A stretch of 64,000 nt of DNA, taken from contig NZ_CP032155.1 of assembly GCF_008329905.1 (NCBI RefSeq), forward strand, positions 1,364,001 through 1,428,000, given 5' to 3'. Positions 45,821 to 54,568 of this stretch are shown here, in pieces. The position numbers were made by a program, and so were the translations under genes. The DNA comes from Mycobacterium sp. ELW1 (GTDB lineage Bacteria > Actinomycetota > Actinomycetes > Mycobacteriales > Mycobacteriaceae). Position 1 is the stretch's first letter. Every line of letters starts with the position of its first letter. A model generated the notes under the pieces. That model had not been told where the DNA came from. It made no database searches and was given only the letters and a program-made list of their open reading frames with translations.

Positions 45821-47371
45821 ATGAGTGGGCATCTCGGGCAATTAGTGAGGTTTTGGGGTCGTCGTTTCCCAGACCGTTTGGCAGTGCGGTTTCGCGATCA
45901 TGAAGTGACCTGGGGTCAATTGGATGCTGACGTTGACGCGCTCGCGGCAGGTCTATCCCAGCGGGGCGTCGGTCTCGGGGCGGTGGTAGGCATCATGATG
46001 TCCAATCGGTACGAGTTCATCGAGACCATGCTTGCGGTATTCCGGGTTGGGGGCACCGTCGCGCTAATTAACACGCGTCTCACGCCGACGGAGCTGCTGT
46101 ATCCCGTAATCGATTCGGGTGCAGATCTTATCGTCACCGAATCCAGCTTCATTGCGCGATTTGCTGCGGTGTTGAAGCATCCTGATGCACCACAGTTGAT
46201 AAGCGTGGACCCGGCTGGCGGCTATATCGGGCTGGCCGACTTGCGACGCTCAGGTTTGCTCGCGACGGCGGCCTCGTCTGATCCCGGAGACCCAGAAGAT
46301 ATCGCCTTGTTGGCCTATACGTCCGGAACTACGGGCGTACCGAAAGGTGCGATGCTCTCACATCGCGCGATTGTCGCAAATGGGCTCGCCCGTTCATCGG
46401 CGGATCTGCTGACGTGGCAGGATCGGGTCCTTTGTTTGATGCCGCTCGCCTTCACTGGCGGGGCGTCCACGTTCTTGCGGGAGGTTGTTTGCACAGGGGC
46501 GTCGGCGTTTGTGGAGTCGACATTTGATCCGGCACGAGTGCTCGACCTGCTGGAGTCCGAGCGAATCACGACCTGTTCAGCGGTCCCGGTGATGTGGGAA
46601 CGGATGCTCGAATTGCCCAACTTCACTTCCGCTGACTTGTCGGCATTGCGGGCTGGAATAGCGGGTGGTGCGACCACGCCGCTGGAAGTCATCCGGAAGT
46701 GGCAGGACCGAGGGGTCGGGCTCCGTCAGGGCTATGGCCAGACTGAGTTTGCCGGCGGATTCGCCACAGTCCTCTACGAAGACGAGGCGCAGGCGCGGAT
46801 CGGCGCCGTGGGCCGACCAATCATAGGTACCCGGATCCGGATCGTCGACGAAGAGGACGTCGATGTTCCTGTTGGACAGGCCGGTGAGATTTTGTTGCGC
46901 GGCCCATCGATGATGACCGGCTATTGGAATAAGCCGGATGACACAGCACAGGTGCTCGCCGGTGGCTGGCTACACACCGGGGATGTCGGAATGCTCGATG
47001 AAGACGGTTACCTGCGTGTCATCGACAGGGCACGGGACATGCTGATTAGTGGCGGGTTCAACGTTTATCCTGCGGAACTAGAGAAGGTGCTTGCAGGGCT
47101 GCCCGGTCTGGAGGAGCTCGCGGTGATCGGGGTACCGGACATGCGTTGGGGTGAGGTTCCGATGTTGGTGGTCCCCAATCTGGAGGCTATTGACGTGAAC
47201 GAACTACGGTCGATCATCATCGAGCGGCTCGCGGATTACCGTCGTCCAAAGTGGTTAGTCGCGCACGGAGCTGACTTGCCCAGAACAATGAGCGGAAAGG
47301 TGCTCAAGCGCGAGTTACGGACCGCCTACCCGGCAGTCCCGCACGATGCTATTGCGCTCAAGGTCTCCTGA
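45821..47371 (+). CDS. Acyl-CoA synthetase (AMP-forming)
   Basis: A 516-residue ANL-family ligase that activates a carboxylic acid with ATP and CoA. P-loop LLAYTSGTTGVPKGAML near residue 165, GYGQTEFAGGF, the hinge region LHTGDVGMLDEDGYLRVIDR, and the C-terminal catalytic lysine in TMSGKVLKRELR. ATG 45821 follows the MDMPI stop closely. FadD-like; substrate likely the acid made by the oxidative enzymes. Not a long FAAL (no insertion motif apparent). Confidence 0.93.
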   Translation: MSGHLGQLVRFWGRRFPDRLAVRFRDHEVTWGQLDADVDALAAGLSQRGVGLGAVVGIMMSNRYEFIETMLAVFRVGGTVALINTRLTPTELLYPVIDSGADLIVTESSFIARFAAVLKHPDAPQLISVDPAGGYIGLADLRRSGLLATAASSDPGDPEDIALLAYTSGTTGVPKGAMLSHRAIVANGLARSSADLLTWQDRVLCLMPLAFTGGASTFLREVVCTGASAFVESTFDPARVLDLLESERITTCSAVPVMWERMLELPNFTSADLSALRAGIAGGATTPLEVIRKWQDRGVGLRQGYGQTEFAGGFATVLYEDEAQARIGAVGRPIIGTRIRIVDEEDVDVPVGQAGEILLRGPSMMTGYWNKPDDTAQVLAGGWLHTGDVGMLDEDGYLRVIDRARDMLISGGFNVYPAELEKVLAGLPGLEELAVIGVPDMRWGEVPMLVVPNLEAIDVNELRSIIIERLADYRRPKWLVAHGADLPRTMSGKVLKRELRTAYPAVPHDAIALKVS

Positions 47372-47402
47372 TGGTGAGCACAATGGGTCCGGTGAAGGCG
47401 TG

Positions 47403-48614
47403 ATGAGCGGCTATTCGCTATTGGACGGCGTCCGGGTACTTGAGGTCGCGCAGTTGGCCCCGTCGTCGGTCGGTGGACACCTCGCCGATCTTGGTGCCGA
47501 AGTGATCAAGATCGAAAGCGAGCCTCTCGGCGACGGTGCGCGACTTGCGGGGTTCTACGCAATCGGCGGCTCCGACGGCCCTGGATTCCTGCATCTTAGG
47601 TGGAATCGAGGAAAGAAGAGCGTTGTGCTTGATCTGCGATCGGATGACGACCGAGATCGTTTCGCGCGGTTGGCTCGCACTTGTGACGCAGTGATAGAGG
47701 GAACGCGAGCTGGGTATCTAGACCGCCTCGGGCTGGGCTACGACGAGTTGCGAAAGACGAATCCGGCGTTGGTATTTTGCACGGTATCGGGTACCGGGAC
47801 AGACGGCCCGTATCGCGCGTTGGCTACCGGCGGTCTCTGGTTCGACAGTTACTCCGGCGTGCGGCCAGTGAACGCCGATCAGCCATCGCCCCCCGGCGTC
47901 ATGGGCGGCAGCGATGCTACGCCCGTGGGGATGTATGCCGTCGGCGCTTATGGTGCAATGGGCGTGCTGGCAGGCCTGCTGCGGGCGCGTTCGACCGGAG
48001 TGGGCAGCCACTTGGAGATCGCCAGTTGCGATGTCGCCGCTTCGTGGGTCCCGGATAAGACGGATCTGGAACTCAATCGCGCTGCGGTATTCCGTCGCCC
48101 GGACGGCTGGACACCCGACGGACGTCTGGCCGATTGGGTGAGGATGGAGCCATACCGCACTTCCGATGGCGACGTCATGCTGCTCGGCGCTCACACGGAG
48201 AAGTTCTGGCAGCGATTCTGCCTAGCAGTCGACCGCGCTGACCTGATGGATATCGATGTGACCACCGTGGATGACGGTCATGCGGAGCGCTCAAACAAGC
48301 TATGGTCGGAGCTTTCCGACGTATTCAAACAGCGCACGAAAGCTGAATGGGTCGAGTTCTTCCTCGCGCACGACATCGCAGGCGGCCCGGTGAATACGCC
48401 ATCGCAATTGCTCGCCGACCCGCATTGGAAGGCACGCCACAATACATTTGAGTGCCCTTTGTCCGAAGATCTAGTCGTCACGCTGGTGGCCAGTCCGGTT
48501 CGTGTTGTGGGAGAGCAGTTCGCCCCGACGCCGGCCCCGACCCTGGGCGCGCATACTGATGAGGTGTTGGGATGGCTGAGTCAGACGGCGGAGGGGGGTC
48601 CAGCGTTCCCGTGA
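47403..48614 (+). CDS. Family III (CaiB/BaiF) CoA-transferase or racemase
   Basis: A 403-residue single-domain member. GVRVLEVAQLAPSSVGGHLA and GAEVIKIESEPLGDGARL at the N-terminus; LDLRSDDDRDRF; GTGTDGPYRALATGGLWFDS holds an aspartate in the usual catalytic segment. It may move CoA between acids or act as an alpha-methylacyl-CoA racemase, which is in the same family and useful for branched chains. ATG 47403 preferred over the upstream extension. It overlaps the next gene (TetR) by 43 bases. Confidence 0.9.
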   Translation: MSGYSLLDGVRVLEVAQLAPSSVGGHLADLGAEVIKIESEPLGDGARLAGFYAIGGSDGPGFLHLRWNRGKKSVVLDLRSDDDRDRFARLARTCDAVIEGTRAGYLDRLGLGYDELRKTNPALVFCTVSGTGTDGPYRALATGGLWFDSYSGVRPVNADQPSPPGVMGGSDATPVGMYAVGAYGAMGVLAGLLRARSTGVGSHLEIASCDVAASWVPDKTDLELNRAAVFRRPDGWTPDGRLADWVRMEPYRTSDGDVMLLGAHTEKFWQRFCLAVDRADLMDIDVTTVDDGHAERSNKLWSELSDVFKQRTKAEWVEFFLAHDIAGGPVNTPSQLLADPHWKARHNTFECPLSEDLVVTLVASPVRVVGEQFAPTPAPTLGAHTDEVLGWLSQTAEGGPAFP

Positions 48615-49222
48615 CACCACCGAATGGACCTCGAGCCACGCCGATTCGCATCGATCCATCAGACGTGGTGCGCGCAGCGATGGCTATCCTCCGCAGTGAC
48701 GGGATCCCCGGACTGACGATGCGGCGCCTCGCGGCCGACATGGGTGTGGATCCAGCAGCGTTCTACCACCACTTCCGGGATAAGTCAGCCATCATCCGCG
48801 CTGCGGGCCGCGCCGCGGTAGCGGAGATTGACGTCCCCCCCGAGCAGGATTTCGAGTCTTGGCGAGACTGGGTGATTCAGGTTGCTCACAATTACCGGGC
48901 GGTGTTGCTTATGCATCCGTACCTGCGTGCCCTCGTCATTAACGGTGATGTTCGCTGGACCAGCCTCCCGGTTTACACAACCGAGCGGCACCACCTCACC
49001 GAGGAAGGCATTCCAGAGCACCTGCACCACGGGCTGCTGCAGACGCTTCACTGCTACATCCTCGGATCACCGATGGTGGACACCAACGATAAACGTGACG
49101 TCGTCGAGGGCGGCGCCACCGACTGGTTTGAACTCGGACTCCGAGTACTGATCGACGGTCTGGTGCAAAAGCTGCGAGCCGATCCGCGCAATGAAGCCCG
49201 AACGGTCTCATCCGGCCAATAG
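48572..49222 (+). CDS. TetR/AcrR family regulator
   Basis: A 216-residue regulator. HTH in PGLTMRRLAADMGVDPAAFY then HHFRDKSAIIRAAG (about residues 46-78). The C-terminal domain resembles TetR_C members that bind hydrophobic ligands. The start lies inside the CoA-transferase gene, so it belongs to the operon 41981-49222 and may feed back on it. Confidence 0.85.
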   Translation: MAESDGGGGSSVPVTPPNGPRATPIRIDPSDVVRAAMAILRSDGIPGLTMRRLAADMGVDPAAFYHHFRDKSAIIRAAGRAAVAEIDVPPEQDFESWRDWVIQVAHNYRAVLLMHPYLRALVINGDVRWTSLPVYTTERHHLTEEGIPEHLHHGLLQTLHCYILGSPMVDTNDKRDVVEGGATDWFELGLRVLIDGLVQKLRADPRNEARTVSSGQ

Positions 49223-49329
49223 CGATCCGGTAGGTGAATCTGGTCGGCGACGAGATGTTTGGTGCTGCATACCAAGCTCTCTGACATCGACGTTCTCCGC
49301 AATTACGAGACTCGATAGTGCTGCTGCAG

Positions 49330-50484
49330 TCAACTGGAACTACCCAAGTCCTCGGTGAGTTGCCGATGCAAGTGAGCGCATGACTGCTCGTTGCGTCCGT
49401 ATCGAAACATGCCGCGGGGGCAAGCCTCAGCGTTGCGTTGGATGCTGGCGGCCATGGGCCAATCTTCCTGCAAAGCGGCTTGTTCGAGGATTTCCCAGCT
49501 GCGGGCCATCCGGGCTCGCATCCTATCGTCGAGTTTCTGATGAGCGATGAGGAGCCTGATGTTTACGGTGGAACGGCCCGTATTCTGCGGGTCTGGCCAC
49601 ACCGTCCAGAACTCGATGTGGTCAGGTGTCGCAATAACATTGACGTTCGGGTAAATAAATAGGTTGGATCCGACATACGACGAAGCCGACTCGATTGGCT
49701 CGCAAGCCTTAGCTAGCTTAGTCATTTTCGTCCGAGGGCTGAAGCCTTGGCCATGGCGGCCGTATGTACGCCAGACCGTCGTCTGTGTCTCGATCAGTTT
49801 GCCGACACCTTGTGGGTGCAGAAATTTCGGATGCAAGATGTCAATCGAACCATCGAGCACGAGCTTCCAATTCATATCCAGGCAAAATGTTCGATCGAGA
49901 AAGATGCTCGACGCGTTCGAAAAGTCGCACAATTCGAGCTGCCGTTCCACTTCGGGCCCAAGATACTCCGCGATCGACCAGCCGTCACCGGCCAAAATTA
50001 CCCACAGCAGGCCATGAGCTTCCTCGACTCGTACCAGCGTCAGCCCGTCGGCCGACTTATCGATTGACCCGAAGAAATGTTCGTACGGCACACGGGTGAG
50101 GTCACCACTGTCAGCGCTATACGTCCAGCCGTGATACGCGCAATGGAAGAATCGCGTCGACCCGCACGGCCGATCTTCGACACGTCCGCCCCGGTGCTTG
50201 CACATGTTGACCATGCCCGCGACCGACCCGTCCCGACGTCGCGTAAGAATCAAAGGCACGCCAAGAACGTCTCGCGTGACGAAGGCGCCCGGCTTGGGCA
50301 GTTCCGAGCTTAGTCCTGCGACCAACGGTAGCGTCCGCATCAAGGCCTGTTCCGCTGCCGCTCGCCCGGGATCGACAAAGTTAGCGACCGGTACTAGCAA
50401 GTCAGCATCGCCGAGATCTGTGGTGTCGTTGCGGAGGTGGGTGATCAGTAGCTCACTGATGTGCGGGTCGATCGCTGTCAACAT
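49330..50484 (-). CDS. Rieske non-heme iron oxygenase, alpha subunit
   Basis: A 384-residue ring-hydroxylating oxygenase. Rieske 2Fe-2S motif: CKHRGG (C95, H97) and HCAYHGW (C115, H118). Mononuclear iron site in DGSIDILHPKFLHPQG (two His) with the third ligand probably the Asp in LQEDWPMAAS. The domain order resembles KshA and other monooxygenases without a beta subunit. No ferredoxin or reductase gene adjoins it. ATG 50484 (aaagg upstream) is preferred over GTG 50505. Probable last gene after the DUF35 gene, but it has its own 240-bp upstream gap with an inverted repeat. Confidence 0.9.
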   Translation of the reverse strand: MLTAIDPHISELLITHLRNDTTDLGDADLLVPVANFVDPGRAAAEQALMRTLPLVAGLSSELPKPGAFVTRDVLGVPLILTRRRDGSVAGMVNMCKHRGGRVEDRPCGSTRFFHCAYHGWTYSADSGDLTRVPYEHFFGSIDKSADGLTLVRVEEAHGLLWVILAGDGWSIAEYLGPEVERQLELCDFSNASSIFLDRTFCLDMNWKLVLDGSIDILHPKFLHPQGVGKLIETQTTVWRTYGRHGQGFSPRTKMTKLAKACEPIESASSYVGSNLFIYPNVNVIATPDHIEFWTVWPDPQNTGRSTVNIRLLIAHQKLDDRMRARMARSWEILEQAALQEDWPMAASIQRNAEACPRGMFRYGRNEQSCAHLHRQLTEDLGSSS

Positions 50485-50725
50485 CGCGCCTTTCGACTTG
50501 GACACAGCTGCGCTTCAACGGTGTTGACCTAAACATAGTCAATAAACCTGTGCTGTTCAAGTACTTACAGGTAAACGCGATACAGTGGCGATACACAATT
50601 CAACATTGTTGACTACCACAACAGCAAAGAGCGCAGGAATAGTCACGGCGTAGGGCAGGATAGGGACCGAACGGCGCATGGGCACGGCACGTGCGCGGGA
50701 TGCGATGTAAGCCGCTTCCTCTTGT
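50485..50725. promoter_or_regulatory. Upstream region of the Rieske gene with inverted repeats
   Basis: AT-rich 241-bp gap. tcaacattgttga at 50600-50612 is a perfect inverted repeat around one central base and matches the site at 41904-41916. acctgt...acaggt-type symmetry also occurs around 50548-50575. Likely promoter/operator for the Rieske gene. Confidence 0.5.
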
Positions 50726-51133
50726 TTAGATCGGTTCGAAAACCGGCACTATCTCACCGGCTCCGTCGCCTGATGGCACAAAGCGCACCTGCACGGGAGT
50801 GCCAATTCGCAGGTTTGCCGGGTTGCTTACAACCAGGCGCACCATTAGCCAGGGTCCCTCGGTTAACTCGACGATGGCGCTGAAGTAGGGCACGTCAGCG
50901 GCGAGCGCTGGCAGAGGTGCGCGGTGAACGACGGCCCAGCTGACCAGGGCGCCTGTCCCTGCCGCTGCGTACGGTTGCAGGTCGGTTGATCCCGTCGAAG
51001 GATCGGTACGTGCTTCGGGAGCCAGGAAGGTACCCGACTGTGCATCTTGTTTGATTAGCAACTCACCGTGTGCGGCCGCGTCGAAGAACGCAGCGCTTGC
51101 GTCGTCGCGCTCTACGGCCGGCAAAGACGTCAT
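50726..51133 (-). CDS. DUF35 OB-fold protein lacking the zinc ribbon
   Basis: A 135-residue DUF35-type protein paired with the following thiolase by a 4-base overlap. The OB-fold part is recognisable (GTGALVSWAVVHRAPLPALA, IGTPVQVRFVP). The segment where the other two DUF35 proteins have four cysteines reads KQDAQSGTFLAPEARTDPST, with no cysteine at all. So it has lost the zinc site but kept its partner. Function would still be acyl-CoA binding for the thiolase. Confidence 0.8.
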   Translation of the reverse strand: MTSLPAVERDDASAAFFDAAAHGELLIKQDAQSGTFLAPEARTDPSTGSTDLQPYAAAGTGALVSWAVVHRAPLPALAADVPYFSAIVELTEGPWLMVRLVVSNPANLRIGTPVQVRFVPSGDGAGEIVPVFEPI

Positions 51134-52320
51134 GCGACCACTCTTCCATTTGGAAGCGGGCTCAGGACAAGTGTGCTGTGGTGCTCGAAGATTCCACCGT
51201 TGCCGCTGACAAGCACGACTTCATTACGGGGGGCCTGACGAGCCCCGCCGTCACCACGAGCTTGGATGATCGCTTCAGACAAGGGTGTCATGCCCCACAT
51301 GTAATACGACGACAACTGGCCGCCGCCGGTGTTGCAGGCGAGTGTCCCGCCAGGTGCAAGCCTGCCGTCCTCGACGAAGTTCCCGCCCTCACCTTTAGCG
51401 CAAAACCCGTAGTCCTCCAAGGTGACCAACACGGTATACGTGTAGCAGTCGTACAGTTCCACGATGTCGACGTCGCCAACGCCGACGCCCGCCATCTGCA
51501 TGGCCTGCGTGGCCGACCGTACTCCTGGCGTGATTAGCCCCCATGTCGAGTCGCGGCGCATCTGGCGCGGCTCGTGGGCTTGGCCGTGTCCCCACACATA
51601 CACTGGTGGGCGAGCTAACGAGCGTGCGCGATCCCCGGCGGTCACTACTACCGCGACCGCGCCGTTGCTTACCAAACAACAGTCGAGCAGATGAAGAGGG
51701 TCGGCGATCCACCGCGACGATTGGTGCTCGGCGATCGACAACGATTGACGCAGTTGCGCGTACGGGTTGCCCATCGCCCAGGCACGCTGGGCAACCGCGA
51801 TCTGACCCAGCTGTTCGGACGTTGTCCCGTAAATCTCCATATGGCGGCGAGCGCACAGCGCGTAGAGAACATTTGGATTGACCGCCCCGGAGGCAACCGA
51901 CAAACCGGACAAGCCTCGCAACGTACCAGCGGACCGCCCGCGAGAACCCCACGCGGAGCCATCAGCGCGTTGTGGCTTTAGCGGTGTGTCGGCAAAAACG
52001 CAGGCCACGGCGGTAGCCGCACCGGAGTCGACGGCCTGGACGGCTGCCGCGATCATTACCCCGGCGGTAGCTCCGAATGCGTTGAGCTGGCACAGGACGT
52101 TTAGTTCACCAAGGCTGAGTACGGCCGCAAGCCCGACCCCGACGTCCTGCGTTACGCCTGAGCTAACAAGCAAGCCGTCCAGGTCTTTCAATGCGAGCCC
52201 CGCGTCGGCCACCGCCCGCTGGACCGCTTCCGCAGCCAAACTCGTCGAGGACCGGCCATAGACCTTGCCGAGCGCCGTCATCCCAAGACCGACCAGTGCT
52301 GCGCTCACCGCGCCTCCCAC
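51130..52320 (-). CDS. Thiolase-like (Ltp type) protein
   Basis: A 396-residue thiolase-superfamily protein, more distant from the other two in the window. N-terminal VGLGMTALGKVYGRSSTSLA; LDGLLVSSGVTQDVGVGLAA; middle LLDCCLVSNGAVAVVVTAGD; ELYDCYTYTVLVTLEDYGFC and CNTGGGQLSSYYMWGM with tyrosines in places where Ltp2-type aldolases have theirs. That makes a retro-aldolase role with the DUF35 partner plausible but not proven. Overlaps the DUF35 gene by 4 bases and the enoyl-CoA hydratase by 16. Confidence 0.85.
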   Translation of the reverse strand: MGGAVSAALVGLGMTALGKVYGRSSTSLAAEAVQRAVADAGLALKDLDGLLVSSGVTQDVGVGLAAVLSLGELNVLCQLNAFGATAGVMIAAAVQAVDSGAATAVACVFADTPLKPQRADGSAWGSRGRSAGTLRGLSGLSVASGAVNPNVLYALCARRHMEIYGTTSEQLGQIAVAQRAWAMGNPYAQLRQSLSIAEHQSSRWIADPLHLLDCCLVSNGAVAVVVTAGDRARSLARPPVYVWGHGQAHEPRQMRRDSTWGLITPGVRSATQAMQMAGVGVGDVDIVELYDCYTYTVLVTLEDYGFCAKGEGGNFVEDGRLAPGGTLACNTGGGQLSSYYMWGMTPLSEAIIQARGDGGARQAPRNEVVLVSGNGGIFEHHSTLVLSPLPNGRVVA

Positions 52321-53108
52321 TGAGGGGGCCGCTTCTCGGTGAAAGCGCGAGCGCCTTCACGTGCATCTCGGCTGCCGAACACGACTTTCGCCGATTCCCT
52401 GTTGATCCTCCACACCTCGGATTCCCAGTCCGACCCCGCAGCGGCGGTTCGGTGAATGACACGTTTGCTGTGACGTACCGCGAGCGGTCCGTTCCTTGCG
52501 ATCCGCTCGGCAAGTTCCATTGCTACATCCACGGCCGTCCCTCGAGGCGCGACCTGGTTGACCAAACCCAGCTCGTACGCGCGAGCTGCGCTGATCGGGT
52601 CGCCGGTTAGCGTTATTTCCAGCGCGACTTTCATGGGGATCTGGCGTTGCAGCCGAATCACGCCGCCGGCAGCGGCAAAGATGCCCCGTTTGACCTCGGG
52701 TAGCCCAAGCTTGGCGGCCTCATCGATGACCGCTAGGTCGCACGCTAGCGCGATCTCGGTGCCACCACCCAATGCATAACCGTTGATCGCTGCGATGGTG
52801 GGTTTGTCGATCCAGTGACGCACGATGCCGGCAAATCCCCAGTGCGAATGATCGGGGTCATCGATACGATGATTCCGAGCGAGTTCTTTGAGGTCTGCGC
52901 CCGCACAAAATGCTGGCCCGGCACCAGTAATCACGACGACATGAACAGTGGGGTCCTCCGCCGCCTGCTCGAGGGCCGCTCCAGCTGCGGACGATAGGGC
53001 CGAGTTGACGGCGTTCATTACCTTTGGACGATTCAGTGTGACCACTCCGACAGACCCGCGACGTCCGTAGGTCACGACCGGTTCGGTGTCGTATTCCGCG
53101 TCGCTCAT
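52305..53108 (-). CDS. Enoyl-CoA hydratase/isomerase
   Basis: A 267-residue crotonase-fold protein. Oxyanion-hole motifs AGPAFCAGADLKEL and ALGGGTEIALACDL. GLPEVKRGIFAAAGGVIRL has glutamate in LPEV at one catalytic position and alanines at the second (AAAGG), so it could be a hydratase variant or another crotonase-type enzyme such as an isomerase or hydrolase. It lies between aldehyde dehydrogenase (4-base overlap) and thiolase, as for a beta-oxidation cassette. Confidence 0.88.
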   Translation of the reverse strand: MSDAEYDTEPVVTYGRRGSVGVVTLNRPKVMNAVNSALSSAAGAALEQAAEDPTVHVVVITGAGPAFCAGADLKELARNHRIDDPDHSHWGFAGIVRHWIDKPTIAAINGYALGGGTEIALACDLAVIDEAAKLGLPEVKRGIFAAAGGVIRLQRQIPMKVALEITLTGDPISAARAYELGLVNQVAPRGTAVDVAMELAERIARNGPLAVRHSKRVIHRTAAAGSDWESEVWRINRESAKVVFGSRDAREGARAFTEKRPPQWEAR

Positions 53109-54568
53109 CGGATCGCGGGAGCGCGGTAGATGGACTTGAGCGCGACGTAGGGTGTGAGGCCCTCAGGGCCGAGTTCTCGGCCCAGGCCACTGGCCTTGAC
53201 GCCGCCGAAAGGTCCGACGATGTCGAGTGCGTAATGATTGATTCCCACCGAGCCGGTGTGCAGTCGCGCTGCCAACGCAGCGCCTCGCTCTGGATCGGAG
53301 GTCCAGATCGTCCCGCCCAAACCGTAGTCAGAATCGTTAGCGATCGCGATCGCCTCGTCGTCGTCTCGGTAGGCGATTACGCACAGTACGGGGCCGAAAA
53401 TCTCCTCACGCGCGATTGTCATCGAGTTATCGACATCGGACAGCACGGCTGGCTCAACGAACCAGCCACAAGGCTGGTCGCTGGGGATGCCACCCCCGGT
53501 CGTCAGCTGCGCCCCGCTGGCACGACCGCTTGCGACATAGGCCAGGACGCGATCGCGCTGTTCCGCGCTCACCAACGGGCCGATCTGAATGTCCTTGTCT
53601 AACGGGTCGCCGACCCGCAGTTGGCGAACGGCATCGGTTACCGCATCCACGATCTCGCGATAACGTGAGGCTGGCGCCAAGATACGGGTGCTGGCGTGGC
53701 AGGTCTGCCCGTTGTTGGGCAAGCAGACATCGGGCAGCGCCGTTACGAATGTGTCCAAGTCGGCATCGTCGGTAACGATTGCCGCAGATTTGCCACCCAG
53801 TTCGAGTGTCACGGGCCGCAGAAGCCGCCCGCAGGTCTCACCAATCACCCGCCCCGCCGCAGTTGACCCGGTAAATGCGACCTTGCTCACGCCTGGATGA
53901 CTCACAAGCGCGCTTCCAGCGTCACGATCCCCGGGTATTACATTCAGCACACCGGGTGGCAGCTCCGCGTTGATGGCCGCGTCTGCCCACGCAAACGCAT
54001 CCAGTGCCGTCTCTGGCGGCGGTTTGAGAACTACACTGCACCCTGCAGCCAATGCGGGTGCAATCTTCATTGCCGCCAGACTCATTGGGTAATTCCACGG
54101 TGTGATGGCGGCGACAACCCCGACGGGCTCACGGCAAACGGTGACGTCTGACAGCGCACCGGGCCGTACATCGGCGCCGTCGAATCGCTCGGCCAGATTC
54201 GCGTAGTAATCAAGTGCGAGGGACGGAAAGTAGCCGTTGGCGCCCTGAGAGAGTCGGCGCGGCATGCCGTTCTCACGGCTGACTAAGGTCGCGGTTTCCT
54301 TGGCGCGAGCACGTAGTGCGGCGGCCATGCGACGCATGGCTTCGGCGCGCTGATTTGCTCCCATCGTGGCCCACGGCCCCGACAACGCCGTTGAAGCGGC
54401 AGCCACCGCGGTGTCTACGTCGGTGTTGCGCGCGAGCGGGGAGGTACCCAGTACGTTCCCAGTCGCCGCCTCGACGACCTCCGCGAGCTTCGTGCCAGCG
54501 CTGGGCGGCCTCCAACTGCCTGCAATAAAAAACGCATCACGATCCAGGATGATGTCCACGGGTGTCAC
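53105..54568 (-). CDS. Aldehyde dehydrogenase (NAD(P)-dependent)
   Basis: A 487-residue enzyme: cofactor region AAITPWNYPMSLAAMKIAPA, base in TLELGGKSAAIVTDD, cysteine nucleophile in CLPNNGQTCHASTRIL, and EEIFGPVLCVIAYRDDD. Similar in family to that at 24500-26020 but clearly distinct in sequence. Overlaps the CoA-transferase gene and the hydratase gene by 4 bases each, so it is translationally coupled in this operon. Would oxidise an aldehyde, for example one released by retro-aldol cleavage or alcohol oxidation. Confidence 0.93.
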   Translation of the reverse strand: MTPVDIILDRDAFFIAGSWRPPSAGTKLAEVVEAATGNVLGTSPLARNTDVDTAVAAASTALSGPWATMGANQRAEAMRRMAAALRARAKETATLVSRENGMPRRLSQGANGYFPSLALDYYANLAERFDGADVRPGALSDVTVCREPVGVVAAITPWNYPMSLAAMKIAPALAAGCSVVLKPPPETALDAFAWADAAINAELPPGVLNVIPGDRDAGSALVSHPGVSKVAFTGSTAAGRVIGETCGRLLRPVTLELGGKSAAIVTDDADLDTFVTALPDVCLPNNGQTCHASTRILAPASRYREIVDAVTDAVRQLRVGDPLDKDIQIGPLVSAEQRDRVLAYVASGRASGAQLTTGGGIPSDQPCGWFVEPAVLSDVDNSMTIAREEIFGPVLCVIAYRDDDEAIAIANDSDYGLGGTIWTSDPERGAALAARLHTGSVGINHYALDIVGPFGGVKASGLGRELGPEGLTPYVALKSIYRAPAIR

